Assembly (NCBI RefSeq): GCF_000613845.1
Contig: NZ_BAJT01000001.1
Span: 62,001-126,000, forward strand
DNA from: Asaia astilbis JCM 15831
Lineage (GTDB): Bacteria > Pseudomonadota > Alphaproteobacteria > Acetobacterales > Acetobacteraceae
DNA: 64,000 bases
Direction: 5' to 3'
In this document: one piece after another, positions 37,772-48,468 of the stretch
Numbering within the stretch: position 1 is the stretch's first letter
Layout: each line of letters starts with the position of its first letter
Position numbers and translations under genes: made by a program
Notes under the pieces: generated by a model
Database searches by the model: none
What the model was told of the DNA's origin: nothing
The model's input: only the letters and a program-made list of their open reading frames with translations

Positions 37772-38596
37772 TCAGAGCTTGCGGTCGCGCTTGATCCGGT
37801 CCCAGGCCGCATTGATGCGGGCAACGCGGTCGGCGGCTTGGCTGTTGCCTCCTGGCTCAGGTTTTTCTGACTCAGCACATCGATGATGTTCCCGGATAAG
37901 CATACGCCAGCGCGCTCGGACTTCCTGATCCGTCGCCGATCGCGTGAGGCCGAGCTCGACATACGAGTCATTTTCGTTGGTGGCTGAGCCCGAACGTCCG
38001 GTCTCCGCCCGATCCCAGGCTCCCGGGGGCAACCCGAACGAGGCATGGACCTTTTTCAGGAACGCCGTTTCTGCCGGGTGCAACGCCGCACCGGGTGCCA
38101 GATCGGCGCGCGCAATGACAAACAGCGCCATCAGCAGATTTTCAAGCGGTGCACGATCCTTGGCAAAGCCCTTGCCCAGCTCACGTGCATACATCTCGTA
38201 ATCATCGGTGCGATCACGGGCCCGGTCGAAGAGCATGCCCACTTCGCGCGTGTTGTCAGACGGAAACTGGAACAGCGACTTGAAGGCTGAAATTTCGGCT
38301 TTGTTCACCGGGCCGTCGATCTTGGCCATCTTGGCACAAAGCGCCACGAGGCCGATTGTATAAAGCTGTTCCGTCTTGCCGAGCAGGGTGGACATCTTGG
38401 CGGCAGCCATAAACGCGGCCCCGTTGGGGTCGGGCTGGCCTTTGGTGCGCCAGTGTTCGTGCCATCCACCAACAGGCGTTTCGAGCAGTGATCCGCGATC
38501 GGCAGCGTGACCCAGTGCCGCTCCCATCAGAGCGCCCATAGGTCCGCCTACAGCGAAACCCGCCACGCCCCCGAACATCTTGCCCCATAATCCCAT
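37772..38596 (-). CDS. DjlA-like TerB/J-domain protein with two compensating indels in the J domain
   Basis: A 274-residue co-chaperone-like protein. The Gly-rich start (GKMFGGVAGFAVGGPMGALMGA) is a membrane-associated segment as in DjlA; a TerB-like helical domain follows (FMAAAKMSTLLGKTEQLYTIG, AKIDGPVNKAEISAFKSLF) and a C-terminal J domain (YVELGLTRSATDQEVRARWRMLI). As sequenced, the HPD motif reads HHRCAES, which would be inactive. In another frame the same bases give DVLSQKNLSQEA; two missing bases at about 37892 and one at about 37828 would restore HHPDVLSQKN and then AADRVARINAAWD. A TTG six bases upstream is an alternative start. Confidence 0.75.
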   Translation of the reverse strand: MGLWGKMFGGVAGFAVGGPMGALMGAALGHAADRGSLLETPVGGWHEHWRTKGQPDPNGAAFMAAAKMSTLLGKTEQLYTIGLVALCAKMAKIDGPVNKAEISAFKSLFQFPSDNTREVGMLFDRARDRTDDYEMYARELGKGFAKDRAPLENLLMALFVIARADLAPGAALHPAETAFLKKVHASFGLPPGAWDRAETGRSGSATNENDSYVELGLTRSATDQEVRARWRMLIREHHRCAESEKPEPGGNSQAADRVARINAAWDRIKRDRKL

Positions 38597-38627
38597 CCAC
38601 AACCGGTAGCATGAGGCAGGGGCGAGT

Positions 38628-41600
38628 TCAAACGATGGCTGGGGGATCTGCTTCAGAGAGGGCGGGTTGTCCCGTCTCTGTGACCAACGACAAGCGGGGC
38701 AGCGAGCGGGAGAGTGCGTCCGTCAGGGCTGTGAAATCATAGGGCTTGAGCAAAAGCGTGACGGTGGGATCGTTCTGCACGGTGTGACTGTCACCTGTTG
38801 CGAAAACGATGCCGATATCCGGACGTCTGACTCTTGCCTGCGCGGCCAGTTCCTTTCCGGAGAGACCGGGCAGATTGATATCGGTCAGCAGCACGTCGAC
38901 CGGCATGGTCTGCAGGACGATCAGCGCTTCATCGTAATCTGCGGCTTCGACGGCGAGATAGCCTGATTCCCTGAGCATTTCCGCTGTCGCCTGACGGATT
39001 AACCGGTCGTCTTCGACCAGCAGAACCGTGATGCAGAGTGTCCCCGTGGGTGTAGTCGGTGCATCGAATATCGCGGTCGTGGGCTCAGCCGCGTTCTGAG
39101 CCGGACTTGCCGCGGCGGCATCAGAGCGAGCAGGCTGCGGACCAGGGCCCGACATCCCTCGCTGTTGGCGGTTCGCCAGCACATGGCGAAATTTCCGAGC
39201 GAGGGCGTCGCGCGTATAGGGCTTGGAAAGCAGCTCGACCCCGGCATCGAGGCGCCCGCCATGGACTATCGAGTTTTCCGTATAGCCCGACGTAAACAGG
39301 ACAGCGATGTCGGGCAGGCGCTCCCGGGCCTTGCGTGCCAGTTCGGGGCTTTTGAGGGAGCCGGGCATGACGACGTCGGTAAACAGCAGATCGATCGGCA
39401 GGCCGCTTTCGATCACGACGAGAGCATTGGCGGCGTCTGTCGCCTTGAGGACCTGATAGCCGAGCTCGGTGAGCATTTCGACGACGGTTGCCCGAACGTC
39501 CTCGTCATCTTCAACGACCAGAACGGTCTCTGTCCCGCCGATAACCGGGGTATTATGGCTGGCGATCTCGACATCTTCGGTCTCAAGCGCGCGCGGCAAA
39601 TAGAGCTTGATGGTCGTGCCGTCACCCGGTTCGGAGTAGATGTTGATATGGCCGCCAGATTGCTTGACGAAGCCATAGACCATCGAGAGCCCAAGGCCTG
39701 ATCCCTTGCCTTCCGGCTTGGTCGAGAAGAACGGCTCGAACACTTTTGTCAGGACGTCCGGCGTCATGCCAGAACCTGTGTCGGAGACGGCGAGCATCAC
39801 ATATTGACCCGCCCTGACGTCGTCATGACGGCTGACATAGGCATCATCCAGCTGGGCATTCCCGAGCTCGATGGTCAGCTTGCCCTGACCCTCCATGGCA
39901 TCGCGCGCATTGATGGCCAGATTGAGGAGAGCGTTTTCGATCTGGGTCGGGTCGATGAACGTGTTCCACAACCCGCCAGCCACGACGGTCTCGATTTCGA
40001 CACCCTCGCCGATGGCGCGTCGCAGCATGTCATCCATGCCACGCACGAACCGGGTCACATTGACGACCTTTGGCTCGAGCGCCTGACGGCGCCCGAAAGC
40101 CAGGAGCTGACTGGCCAGCTTGGCCCCGCGCGAGACACCGCCCATGGCACTGCCCACACGACGCTCAGCCCGGGTATTGCCCGCCACGTCTTTGGCCAGC
40201 AATTGAAGATTACCGGTGATCACCTGGAGCAGGTTGTTGAAATCATGGGCAACGCCCCCGGTTAGTTTGCCGATGGCCTCCATTTTCTGTGACTGGGCGA
40301 GTTTCGTCTCGGCGCGCCGGCGCTCGGTAATCTCGTCGATTACTCTGCTTTCGAGCGTCTCGTTGAGTGTACGGAGCTGCTCTTCAGCGCGTTCACGGTG
40401 TCTGACCTGTCGGGCAAGGTCGTCCGCCCGCTCCAGCAGGGAGGCTTCGGCGGCACGCTGATGCGTGATGTCGGTGTGCACGCCTACCCATTCGGTGATG
40501 AGGCCTTGCGCGTTCTGGATCGGGAGCGCGCGAATGGCAAAGCTCCGCCAGCTGCCGTTATGGCTGCAAACGCGATGTTCATGAACGAACATGGTTTTTG
40601 TCGAGACGGCTGTGTTCCAGGCGATGACAGAAGCCGCTGCGTCATCGGGGTGCACTGCATTGGCCCAGCCAAAGCCCTGGTACTCGTCATAGGTCTGACC
40701 GGTGAGCGTGGCCCAGCCGGGTTGCTCCCCGAGCATCCGGCCGTCGGCGCTTGTCGTCCACAAGACGCCGTGCATGGCGCGCATGGCGGTACGGAAGCGC
40801 AGATCGCTTGCGGCGACGTCGGCAATGCGGCGCGCCCGCTCTTCGACATCGACGCCGAGAATATGAACGCCCGGTATGGAACCGTCGGCTTCGATATGCG
40901 GGACATAGCGAAACTCGGTATGCCGACGTGTGCCGTCGCGTTGAGGCAGAGTTGTCTCGGCTGTAATCGTCTGGCCCGAAAGCGCCCGATCGAGATCGGG
41001 GCGTCGATCTTCATAGACTTGCTCGCCAAGAACCTCGCGCACCGGGCGATCGATGATCCGCTCGAGGGGGAGACCGAGCCAGGTTTCATAGGCGGCGTTG
41101 GCAAAGCGATAGTTTCGCGCCTGATCGACATAAGAGATGAGGACCGGCGACGCATCGGCGACGCGGCGCAGGTCGGCCTCGCTCGCAGCCAGTCGTGCCT
41201 CGGCTCTGGCACGTTCCGTATTATCCACGATGGTGCAGAGGACACCGTGGGGTCTCTCATCCAGATCGTAGACAGGGGTGAAGTAGAAATCGAGAACGCG
41301 CGTGTCGACGTGATTTTTTCGATTCAGGCTGATAGTGTGATTGCCGAAAGACGATGTCTCGCCGCGCATCCCGGCGTCCAGAACCGGGCCCGCCCAGTCG
41401 GCCAGCTCAGGAAAGGCTTCGCCGAAGGGCGCACCCAGAGCGCAGGGATGGCGATCTCCTGCAATAAGACTAAAGGCATCGTTATACAGCAGGCGCCGTG
41501 CCGGGCCCCAGACGAGCAGCTTCGGGACGGGAGAGTTGACGACATTGGTGACGGTGGCTCTCAGCGCGTCCGACCAGCCCCGCGCAGGACCGATATCGTT

Positions 41601-41825
41601 CTGTGCCCAGTCCAGCGCTCTGATCAGCGCGCCGCATTGCCCGCCCGCCAGGGGAAAAGCCAGAGCATTGCGGCGTTGCGTCGCGATGGTTCGCTCTCGC
41701 AAAAGCGCCAGTCCGGCCTCCAGCATGTCGCCTTCGCTGGCATAATGGCCTTGTCTGATCTCGGCCTCCATGAAGGTCTGGAGGTCTTGAGAAGTGCTTG
41801 AGGAGGGGAGCGGGCGAGACGACAT
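38628..41825 (-). CDS. Hybrid sensor histidine kinase with ParD-like N-terminus and two receiver domains
   Basis: A soluble 1065-residue kinase. Residues about 12-50 ([20 protein letters not shown] and the following helix) resemble the ribbon-helix-helix part of ParD/CC2985 antitoxins. Then come three or four PAS/PAC segments (for example [20 protein letters not shown] and [20 protein letters not shown]), a coiled segment, the phospho-acceptor His in [17 protein letters not shown], the ATPase domain ([36 protein letters not shown]) and two receivers with Asp in [10 protein letters not shown] and [10 protein letters not shown]. There is no transmembrane helix, so it senses an internal signal. 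The next gene downstream in transcription is the DjlA-like gene, 31 bases away. Confidence 0.9.
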   Translation of the reverse strand: MSSRPLPSSSTSQDLQTFMEAEIRQGHYASEGDMLEAGLALLRERTIATQRRNALAFPLAGGQCGALIRALDWAQNDIGPARGWSDALRATVTNVVNSPVPKLLVWGPARRLLYNDAFSLIAGDRHPCALGAPFGEAFPELADWAGPVLDAGMRGETSSFGNHTISLNRKNHVDTRVLDFYFTPVYDLDERPHGVLCTIVDNTERARAEARLAASEADLRRVADASPVLISYVDQARNYRFANAAYETWLGLPLERIIDRPVREVLGEQVYEDRRPDLDRALSGQTITAETTLPQRDGTRRHTEFRYVPHIEADGSIPGVHILGVDVEERARRIADVAASDLRFRTAMRAMHGVLWTTSADGRMLGEQPGWATLTGQTYDEYQGFGWANAVHPDDAAASVIAWNTAVSTKTMFVHEHRVCSHNGSWRSFAIRALPIQNAQGLITEWVGVHTDITHQRAAEASLLERADDLARQVRHRERAEEQLRTLNETLESRVIDEITERRRAETKLAQSQKMEAIGKLTGGVAHDFNNLLQVITGNLQLLAKDVAGNTRAERRVGSAMGGVSRGAKLASQLLAFGRRQALEPKVVNVTRFVRGMDDMLRRAIGEGVEIETVVAGGLWNTFIDPTQIENALLNLAINARDAMEGQGKLTIELGNAQLDDAYVSRHDDVRAGQYVMLAVSDTGSGMTPDVLTKVFEPFFSTKPEGKGSGLGLSMVYGFVKQSGGHINIYSEPGDGTTIKLYLPRALETEDVEIASHNTPVIGGTETVLVVEDDEDVRATVVEMLTELGYQVLKATDAANALVVIESGLPIDLLFTDVVMPGSLKSPELARKARERLPDIAVLFTSGYTENSIVHGGRLDAGVELLSKPYTRDALARKFRHVLANRQQRGMSGPGPQPARSDAAAASPAQNAAEPTTAIFDAPTTPTGTLCITVLLVEDDRLIRQATAEMLRESGYLAVEAADYDEALIVLQTMPVDVLLTDINLPGLSGKELAAQARVRRPDIGIVFATGDSHTVQNDPTVTLLLKPYDFTALTDALSRSLPRLSLVTETGQPALSEADPPAIV

Positions 41826-42029
41826 GGAACAACGAGGCCCTTGCAGCACAGGAGCGAGCTTGACGGAAATTTCGTTAAATATCGACAACGATCGTGATTG
41901 GCTAGGAGAACTTGGTGCTGCAGAGGCAGGCTCTAACGTGCGACCTGAATACTCAGGCTGACATGTCTCATCGCATATGGATTTTCCTGAAACGAGTGCT
42001 CGGGGCCGGGGCACGAAGGGGGACCGTTG

Positions 42030-42242
42030 CTAGAGCCTGGCCTTGAGCGAGGTGAGACAGGCCACGCGCAGGGCCGAGGCCAGCGGGCGTTCAGGCGGGC
42101 GTGTGGTGTCTATGCGGGCAATCAGGGATGCCAGTGAATGGCCAGCGCTCATCTCTTCCAGAACGGCCCAGAATTCGGGTTCGAGCGCGATGCTGGTGCG
42201 GTGGCGTGAGAGCGTGAAACTGCGTTTGATGAGATCACTCAT
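42030..42242 (-). CDS. Ribbon-helix-helix (RHH_4-like) small protein at the end of the queuosine operon
   Basis: A 70-residue protein: [20 protein letters not shown] gives the strand and first helix, [22 protein letters not shown] the second, as in the RHH_4 family of short DNA-binding proteins. The start ATG at 42242 overlaps the queG stop by 8 bases, so it is translated with the que operon. A longer open frame exists upstream inside queG but has no family character. Its target is unknown. Confidence 0.82.
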   Translation of the reverse strand: MSDLIKRSFTLSRHRTSIALEPEFWAVLEEMSAGHSLASLIARIDTTRPPERPLASALRVACLTSLKARL

Positions 42243-43295
42243 TCTGCGCGCCTCCGAGCAGCTCCGATTTTGCCCAGCTTGCGGCCTCGGCAACAAGCGG
42301 ATTTTCGTCCTGCTGCAAGCCATCGATCAGCGGCAGATGCGCTGGATCGCCCGAGTTGCCCAGCGCAATCAGAACGTTTCTGACAAAGCGGTTGCGTCCG
42401 ATCCGTTTGATCGGCGACCCGCTGAAGAGCGTGCGAAATCCGGCATCGTCGAGGCGGGCAAGCGTATCGAGTTGCGGTGCCATCAGATCGGCGCGCGGCT
42501 GAAGCTTCAAATGGCGTGAAGTCGCCGCAAAGCGGTTCCACGGGCAGGCATTGAGGCAGTCATCGCAGCCATAGATGCGATTGCCCATTGCCTTGCGGAA
42601 TTCGACCGGGATCGGCCCCTCATGCTCGATGGTCAGATAGGCAATGCAGCGTCTTGCATCGAGCTTATAAGGCGATGGAAAGGCGTCAGTCGGCAGGCGG
42701 TCAGGCAGCGCGTGCAGCTGCCGCAAGACCCGGCACGCGGCGCGGAGGGGGCAAGCGCGAGGGTCGTGTAGATCTCGCCCAGCAGCAGCCATGAGCCGTG
42801 ATCGCGCGAGACGAGATTGGTGTGTTTGCCCTGCCAGCCAAGCTGGGCCTGTTCCGCTAGCGGCTTTTCGAGCACAGGGGCCGTATCGACGAAGACTTTC
42901 ACCTCTGTGCCGTCACCGCCGACATCCTGCCGCACGACAAACTGCGCCAGATGTTTCAGCATCCCCTTGAGCACATCATGATAGTCACGATGGCGGGCAT
43001 AGACCGAGATCGTGCCCGTATCGGGTTGGTCGAGGGTTTCAGCGGGGTCGGCTTCGGGCGCGTAAGAGAGACCGAGCGAAATGACGCTGCGGACGTCGGG
43101 CCAGAGCGCCTTGGGGTCGCCGCGCTGTTCGAGGCGTTGCTCCATCCAGCTCATGGTGCCGTGACGACCGTTTTCGACAAATTCGCGCAGCCTCGCGCGC
43201 GCTTCGTCGGGCAGGGACGCGTCGCAGAACCCGATCGCATCGAAGCCGAGATGCCGCGCATGGTCGGCAATGCGGTCTTCGATGCTCTTCTTCAT
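42235..43295 (-). CDS. queG: Epoxyqueuosine reductase, frameshifted near 42697
   Basis: Performs the last step of queuosine synthesis, reduction of epoxyqueuosine in tRNA, with cobalamin and two 4Fe-4S clusters. The start ATG 43295 gives [21 protein letters not shown]; catalytic and cobalamin-domain marks are [31 protein letters not shown] and [21 protein letters not shown]. The cluster ligands are [11 protein letters not shown] and, after the break, [11 protein letters not shown]. The frame shifts at the last Cys of the first cluster, where one C seems missing (TGCCGACTG for TGCCCGACTG). Corrected length is about 353 residues. It is 13 bases after tgt in the operon. Confidence 0.93.
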
Positions 43296-43308
43296 AGGCG
43301 GTGGGGCG

Positions 43309-44481
43309 TCATGGAAGCGCAGGCCAGTCCGGCTTTGGAAACTCATCCTGGGACCAGTCACCTGCGGCCCAGTCGGCACGCAGAGCCTGCGCCTTTTCCG
43401 GCAGCGTGCCATCCACGATGGCGGTGCGGATCTGACGCATCAGGCGCTGGTAATAGGCCAGATTATGCCATGTCAGCAGCATCGGGCCGAGGATCTCATT
43501 GGCGCGGAACAGATGGTGCAGATAGGCGCGGCTGTGGCGCGAGCAGGCCAGACAATCGCAATCCGGGCTGATCGGTCGGTTATCTTCGGCATGGCGCGCA
43601 TTGCGCAGATTCAGCGTGCCGCGCTCGGTGTAGGCACGTGCCGTGCGCCCGGCGCGCGTGGGCATGACGCAGTCGAACATGTCGACGCCGCGTTCGATGC
43701 CACCCAACAGATCGTCAGGCGTGCCGACGCCCATGAGATAGCGCGCATGATCCTGCGGCAGGAGCGGCGTGGTGAAATCGAGCGTCGAGAACATCAGTTC
43801 CTGACCTTCGCCCACGGCCAGACCGCCAATAGCGTAGCCTTCAAAGCCGATATCGGTCAGAGCCTGGGCGGAACGCGCACGCAGATCGCGCTCAGTGCCA
43901 CCTTGAACGATGCCGAACTGTCCGTAGCCGGGGCGCTGCACAAAAGCCTCGCGTGAGCGCGCGGCCCAGCGCATGGAAAGCTCCATGGAGGATTCCAGAC
44001 GGTCAGGCGTGGCAGGCAGAGCCGGGCATTCATCGAAGCACATGGTGATGGTGGCATCGAGCGCGTGCTGGATATCCGTGCTGCTCTCAGGGGTCAGACG
44101 ATGCTTGGAGCCGTCGATATGCGAATTGAACGTGACGCCATCCTGATCAAGCTTGCGCAGCGCGCCGAGCGACATGACCTGAAACCCGCCTGAATCGGTC
44201 AGGATCGGCCCGGACCAGTCCATCATGCGATGCAGTCCGCCCATCTTGCGGACACGCTCTGCGCCGGGTCGCAACATCAGGTGATAGGTGTTGCCCAGAA
44301 TAATTCCCGCACCGGTCGAACGCACGGCATCCATCGTCATGGCCTTGACCGTGCCCACCGTGCCCACCGGCATGAAGGTGGGGGTCGGGATCGTGCCATG
44401 GGCTGTATGCAGATGCCCCGCACGGGCCTGACCGCAGCAGGCCTCGGCCTTCCACTGCATTTTTGTTGCGTGTTCGGTCAT
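43309..44481 (-). CDS. tgt: Queuine (preQ1) tRNA-ribosyltransferase
   Basis: Exchanges guanine 34 of GUN-anticodon tRNAs for preQ1. The 390-residue product has the substrate-binding [13 protein letters not shown], the nucleophile Asp region [17 protein letters not shown] and zinc ligands in [17 protein letters not shown], with [12 protein letters not shown] in between. The start overlaps the queA stop by 4 bases (ATGA). The order queA-tgt-queG is a compact queuosine operon; preQ1-forming genes are not in the window, so the precursor is made by genes elsewhere or taken up. Confidence 0.97.
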   Translation of the reverse strand: MTEHATKMQWKAEACCGQARAGHLHTAHGTIPTPTFMPVGTVGTVKAMTMDAVRSTGAGIILGNTYHLMLRPGAERVRKMGGLHRMMDWSGPILTDSGGFQVMSLGALRKLDQDGVTFNSHIDGSKHRLTPESSTDIQHALDATITMCFDECPALPATPDRLESSMELSMRWAARSREAFVQRPGYGQFGIVQGGTERDLRARSAQALTDIGFEGYAIGGLAVGEGQELMFSTLDFTTPLLPQDHARYLMGVGTPDDLLGGIERGVDMFDCVMPTRAGRTARAYTERGTLNLRNARHAEDNRPISPDCDCLACSRHSRAYLHHLFRANEILGPMLLTWHNLAYYQRLMRQIRTAIVDGTLPEKAQALRADWAAGDWSQDEFPKPDWPALP

Positions 44482-45515
44482 GGCGCGCGGTCCAGCAAGC
44501 AGGCATCTCCGTAGGAATAAAAGCGGTATTTCTCCGCAATGGCATGGGCATAGGCCGCTTGCATCGTGTCCGTGCCTGCCAGGGCGCAGACGAGCATGAA
44601 GAGGGTCGAGCGCGGCAGGTGGAAATTGGTCATCAGCCGGTCGACAGCGCGAAACCGGTAACCGGGTTTGATGAAGATCGCTGTTTCCCCTTCCCAGGGA
44701 TGCACGATGCCGTTTTCATCGGCAGCACTTTCCAGCAGGCGTAGACTGGTTGTGCCGACAGCGATGACTTTACTGCCTTTTGCCCGCGTGTCGTTGATGA
44801 GCTGCGCCGTCGGTGCGTCGATGCGTCCCCACTCGGCATGCATCTTGTGGCTGGCAATCTCGTCACGCACGGGCAGGAATGTGCCTGCGCCGACATGCAG
44901 GGTCAGCGTGTGGCGTATGACACCACGTGCGTCGAGCGCTGCCAGCAGCTCGGGCGTGAAATGCAATCCCGCTGTCGGAGCCGCGACAGCCCCTTTATAA
45001 CGTTCGAAAATGGTCGCGTAATCGCTGTCATCCTGCGCTGTCGGGCCGGTTGGGCGATCGATATAGGGCGGCAGGGCCAGAGCCCCGACGCGCTTCAGAA
45101 AATCATCGAACGCCGTGCCTTCGACTGAAAAGCGCATGGAGATGGCACCATCGCCCTCATTCTCCACGACCTCTGCTGTGACAGGATCGGCGCCGAAGTG
45201 AAGCGTATCGCCGGGGCGCAGCTTGCGGGCGTTTTTCGCCAGAGCGTGCCAGTTGCCATCGCTCAGAATGCGATCGAGCGTGATCCCGATTTTCGCTTCC
45301 CCGCGTTGTGCTGCAAGCTGAGCGCGGATGACAGCCGTATCATTGGCGATCAGCAGATCGCCCGGCTCGAGCAGGGAAGGCAGGTCGGATACACGATGCT
45401 CGGCCAGCACCTGTCTGGCAGCAACGCGCAGCAGACGGGCGCTGTCTCGCGGGCGGGCGGGCTCGAGGGCGATATTCTCGCGCGGGAGGTCGAAGTCGAA
45501 ATCGGATATCTGCAT
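44478..45515 (-). CDS. queA: S-adenosylmethionine:tRNA ribosyltransferase-isomerase
   Basis: Transfers the ribosyl part of S-adenosylmethionine to preQ1 in tRNA, giving epoxyqueuosine. The 345-residue product contains the family segments [57 protein letters not shown] and [19 protein letters not shown]. It starts at ATG 45515 and is the first gene of the operon with tgt, queG and the small RHH gene. Upstream, 86 bases separate it from the LysR gene on the same strand, so a promoter probably lies there. Confidence 0.97.
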   Translation of the reverse strand: MQISDFDFDLPRENIALEPARPRDSARLLRVAARQVLAEHRVSDLPSLLEPGDLLIANDTAVIRAQLAAQRGEAKIGITLDRILSDGNWHALAKNARKLRPGDTLHFGADPVTAEVVENEGDGAISMRFSVEGTAFDDFLKRVGALALPPYIDRPTGPTAQDDSDYATIFERYKGAVAAPTAGLHFTPELLAALDARGVIRHTLTLHVGAGTFLPVRDEIASHKMHAEWGRIDAPTAQLINDTRAKGSKVIAVGTTSLRLLESAADENGIVHPWEGETAIFIKPGYRFRAVDRLMTNFHLPRSTLFMLVCALAGTDTMQAAYAHAIAEKYRFYSYGDACLLDRAP

Positions 45516-45601
45516 GGGCGGCTTCGTTTAGGCCAGATTGCGTGTGAAATACCAGCGTAAATCATGCACAGGACAGGCGCCGCGACGCTTCCCTCTACCT
45601 T

Positions 45602-46603
45602 TTACAGCGTCACTCTTTGATGGGGTTCCAAAGGTGCTCCGGGTTCGATCGATCGCGCATCTGAGGGCAGTGATGAGTCATGTTCTTCGGCTTTGTCGAG
45701 GGCCTCGCGTTCCGGACACAGCTTGAGGTGATCGATGAGCCAGCGTCCCGCGGGACCGGGCGGCTCGGTGGTGGAATAGACCACATTCATCGGCATGGTC
45801 GCGCCTCCCTGAGAGAAACCGTCAATAGTCAGTTCGACCAGACGGCCCGCATCGAGGTCGGCAGAGATGCTGTGCACGGGCATGCCGCCCCAGCCGAGCC
45901 CTCCGAGCAGGAAGTGATGCTTGGCGTAGAGATCGGCCAGACGCCAGGTAAAGGGCGACAGGATGCTGCGTTCACGTCCTTCAGAAAGAGTGGTGCGGTC
46001 TGTCAGGACCAGCTGCACATGTCTGGCGAGCTCATCGCGCGGGATAGGGCCTTGAAGCTTTGCCAGAGGATGTTCAGCCGAAGCGACCATCATGAAGCGG
46101 ATGTCACCGAGGGACTCTTCTGAGCAGGAAGGCGGGACATCGGGAAGGGGCCCCGCAATGGCGATCTGTGCGCGTCCGTCGAGAATGGGCTGAAAAACAC
46201 CGCCCAGTGCTTCGACGAACAGACGCAGCGGCGTGTGAGGGAAAGTCTCCCGAAAGCTGCGCGCCACATGGGTCACGCGGTCCATGGGGAAAAACACATC
46301 GACAACGACAGAAAGCTCAGGTTCGATCCCTGAAGACATGCCATAGGCTCGTGCCTTCATACGATCGACGTTCATGACGATCCCACGGGCATCCGCCAGA
46401 AGGGTCTCGCCCGCCTTGGTGAGCTGCGGGTAGCGGCCGATACGGGTGAACAGCATAACGCCAATCTGGGCTTCCAGCGTGGAAATCATCTCACTGATGG
46501 CTGGCTGCGATCGACGAAACAGGCGTGCGGCACCGGAAAAACTGCCCTCATCGGCGGCCGCAATGAAAACGCGTAGCTGATCGAGAGAAATTCTATCGAG
46601 CAT
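45602..46603 (-). CDS. LysR-family transcriptional regulator
   Basis: A 333-residue LysR protein with the N-terminal HTH (LDQLRVFIAAADEGSFSGAA, RRSQPAISEMISTLEAQIGV) and a periplasmic-binding-like effector domain (ELSVVVDVFFPMDRVTHVARSF; GPLPDVPPSCSEESLGD). It is divergent from the azoreductase gene with 155 bases between; a LysR-type box (T-N11-A in a perfect inverted repeat) sits next to its start. Probably controls azoR and the following yceI. The effector cannot be read from the sequence. Confidence 0.9.
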   Translation of the reverse strand: MLDRISLDQLRVFIAAADEGSFSGAARLFRRSQPAISEMISTLEAQIGVMLFTRIGRYPQLTKAGETLLADARGIVMNVDRMKARAYGMSSGIEPELSVVVDVFFPMDRVTHVARSFRETFPHTPLRLFVEALGGVFQPILDGRAQIAIAGPLPDVPPSCSEESLGDIRFMMVASAEHPLAKLQGPIPRDELARHVQLVLTDRTTLSEGRERSILSPFTWRLADLYAKHHFLLGGLGWGGMPVHSISADLDAGRLVELTIDGFSQGGATMPMNVVYSTTEPPGPAGRWLIDHLKLCPEREALDKAEEHDSSLPSDARSIEPGAPLEPHQRVTL

Positions 46604-46613
46604 CCGACTCTAC

Positions 46614-46632
46614 CTATCGTTAAGAGCGATAG
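46614..46632. promoter_or_regulatory. LysR-type operator
   Basis: CTATCG (46614-46619) and CGATAG (46627-46632) are exact inverted repeats with a 7-base spacer and contain the T-N11-A core. The site begins 10 bases before the LysR start and about 130 bases before azoR, as expected for an autoregulated divergent pair. Confidence 0.65.
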
Positions 46633-46758
46633 TATCCATCGGAATATATTGACTGTCGAGATGGATCACGATGTGAGACGTCTTGGAGGAACAAGCAGAC
46701 CGAGGTTTCGTTAGACAGTTGCGGTCGCTTCATCCGACAGAAAAAAGGCGATGACCTT

Positions 46759-47369
46759 ATGAAAATCCTTCATCTCGATTCCAGCATTCTGGGCGACAAC
46801 TCGGCAAGCCGTGCTCTCTCGGCAGAGACGGTGACGCATCTGAAAAACAGCCATCCCGAGGCAGAAATCATCTATCACGATCTTGCGGCTCAGCCGGTTC
46901 CGGAGCTGGGTTCCGGGCATGTTGGCGCACGCTTTGGCGCGGAAGTGACTGATGAGGCACTGCAGGCCGACCTGGCTCGTGGCAATGCGTTTATCGATGA
47001 GCTGATTGCTGCCGACGTCGTCGTGATCGGTGTGCCCATGTACAATTTCACGGTCTCAGCCCAGCTCAAGAACTGGATCGATCGCATTGTCGTCGCGGGC
47101 AAGACTTTCCGTTACGGCGATAATGGTCCGATTGGGCTCCTGCCTGAGGCAAGAAGGCCATTCTGATCTCGACGCGGGGCGGGCAGTACAGTGCGGGCCA
47201 CGCTGCTGCTGCAATGGATCATCAGGAGCCGCTGCTTTCCGGCATTTTCGGTTTTCTCGGCCTGAAAGACCTCACCTGGATCCGTGCCGAAGGTCTCAGC
47301 CGAGGCGGAGATGCGCGCGAGACTGCCATGAGTGCGGCGCGCGCCGAAATTGCGGCCCTTTCTTTCTGA
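46759..47369 (+). CDS. azoR: FMN-dependent NADH-azoreductase, frameshifted near 47147
   Basis: A flavodoxin-like quinone/azo reductase that carries out two-electron reduction with NADH and protects from quinones. MKILHLDSSILGDNSASRAL is the FMN phosphate loop, VVIGVPMYNFTVSAQLKNWIDRI the flavin region. The frame stops at 47164 after LLPEARRPF; with one more G the product continues as GKKAILISTRGGQYSAGHA and ends IAALSF at 47369. Corrected length is about 203 residues, the usual AzoR size. It is divergent from the LysR gene, and yceI follows 31 bases later. Confidence 0.93.
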
Positions 47370-47400
47370 AACCACAGTTCTGAAACAGGAGTCTTCAGCT

Positions 47401-48023
47401 ATGCGCAAAACTCTTCTCGCCAGCGCTACCCTCATCACCGCTCTCGCGGCTGCGGTTGTGCCGCAGGCTCATGCGCAGCAAGGGGGCACGTCCGACCCCA
47501 AGGCGGTGCAGGCCGGGAGCTATGCCATTGAGCCCTATCACACGCAGGTCGGCTTCACCCTGCTGCATATGGGCTTCACCAATTTCTCAGGCAGCTTTTC
47601 ACAAGCGACGGGCTCGCTGACGCTCGACCCTGCTCATCTCGAGAAAACCGTGCTGGATGTGACCTTGCCTGTCGATTCCGTGCAGACGACAGTCGCCAAG
47701 CTTGATGAAGAGCTGAAGGGGGCGGACTGGTTCGATGCCAAGAAATTCCCGACAGCCCATTTCGTCTCTACCATGTGACAAGAACGGGGGGAAAGACGGC
47801 CAATATCACCGGTGATCTGACCCTGCATGGGGTGACGCGTCCGGTGACCATCCGGGCCCATCTGATTGGCAGCGGTATCAACCCGCTCGACAAGAAAGAG
47901 ACTGTCGGTTTCGAGGGCAATGCGGTCATCATGCGTTCGGCTTTTGGCGTAAACCGCTACGTACCTCTGGTAGGCGACAGTGTGACGCTGCACATTGCAG
48001 GCGCTTTCGAGCGTCAGCCCTGA
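47401..48023 (+). CDS. YceI-family periplasmic lipid-binding-like protein, frameshifted near 47772
   Basis: A lipocalin-like beta-barrel that binds isoprenoid-type molecules in the periplasm. A signal peptide (RKTLLASATLITALAAAVV, cleaved after AHA) is followed by YAIEPYHTQVGFTLLHMGFT, SLTLDPAHLEKTVLDVTLPV, ADWFDAKKFPTAHFVST and, after the break, VTRTGGKTANITGDLTLHGV, KKETVGFEGNAVIMRSAFGV. The frame ends with a TGA at 47776; one missing base just before restores the barrel to 48023. Corrected length is about 207 residues. It follows azoR closely and may share its LysR control. Confidence 0.92.
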
Positions 48024-48184
48024 TATGAAATGGAAGCGGGTGGGTGGCTGTCCTTGGAAAGCCTCCGCCCGCTTCGGGTTCTCCCCCCGGATCCCGCGCT
48101 CTTATTCTAGGGAAAGGTGCAAGGGGGTGAACTGCGGGCCGGAATGGACTAGACAGGCTGCGCACATTCTTCAGGAGATCGCCC

Positions 48185-48408
48185 ATGTCCTATGCCGCAC
48201 TTGACGCTGCTCGCGTCGCAAAGGCTGCAAAATCTGCTCTGACGGCTCTTGGTCAGATCAAGGAACAGTCAGAAACTCTTTCCCGCAAGACGATCATGGT
48301 TGAGCGTATCGAGCGCTTGCTGCAGCTGCTGCGGAAACCTCGCTGCCCGGTGGCGGTCTGGTGACGCTGACCTCGGAAGAATTCTGGCTTATCAGCAAGA
48401 ACTGGTAA
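48185..48408 (+). CDS. Small protein of unknown function, apparent frameshift near 48345
   Basis: Starts at ATG 48185 with AGGAG 8 bases before. The first frame (SYAALDAARVAKAAKSALTA, then helical to RIERLL) ends at 48363 after a low-quality tail. Another frame from about 48343 reads AAAAETSLPGGGLVTLTSEE and ends FWLISKNW at 48408; joined with one missing base it gives about 74 residues, which seems the natural product. No family is recognised. The shorter 59-residue reading cannot be excluded. Confidence 0.5.
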
Positions 48409-48468
48409 GGTCGAAAGACTTTCCTGAGACTTTCCTCATGAGTGGGGCAGGAGATAATCTCCTCCCGC

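Noticed and set aside
40398-41801. Long plus-strand open frame opposite the histidine kinase
   Set aside because: Its product has no protein-family character, while the minus frame has complete kinase motifs. Long antisense frames are expected in GC-rich coding sequence.
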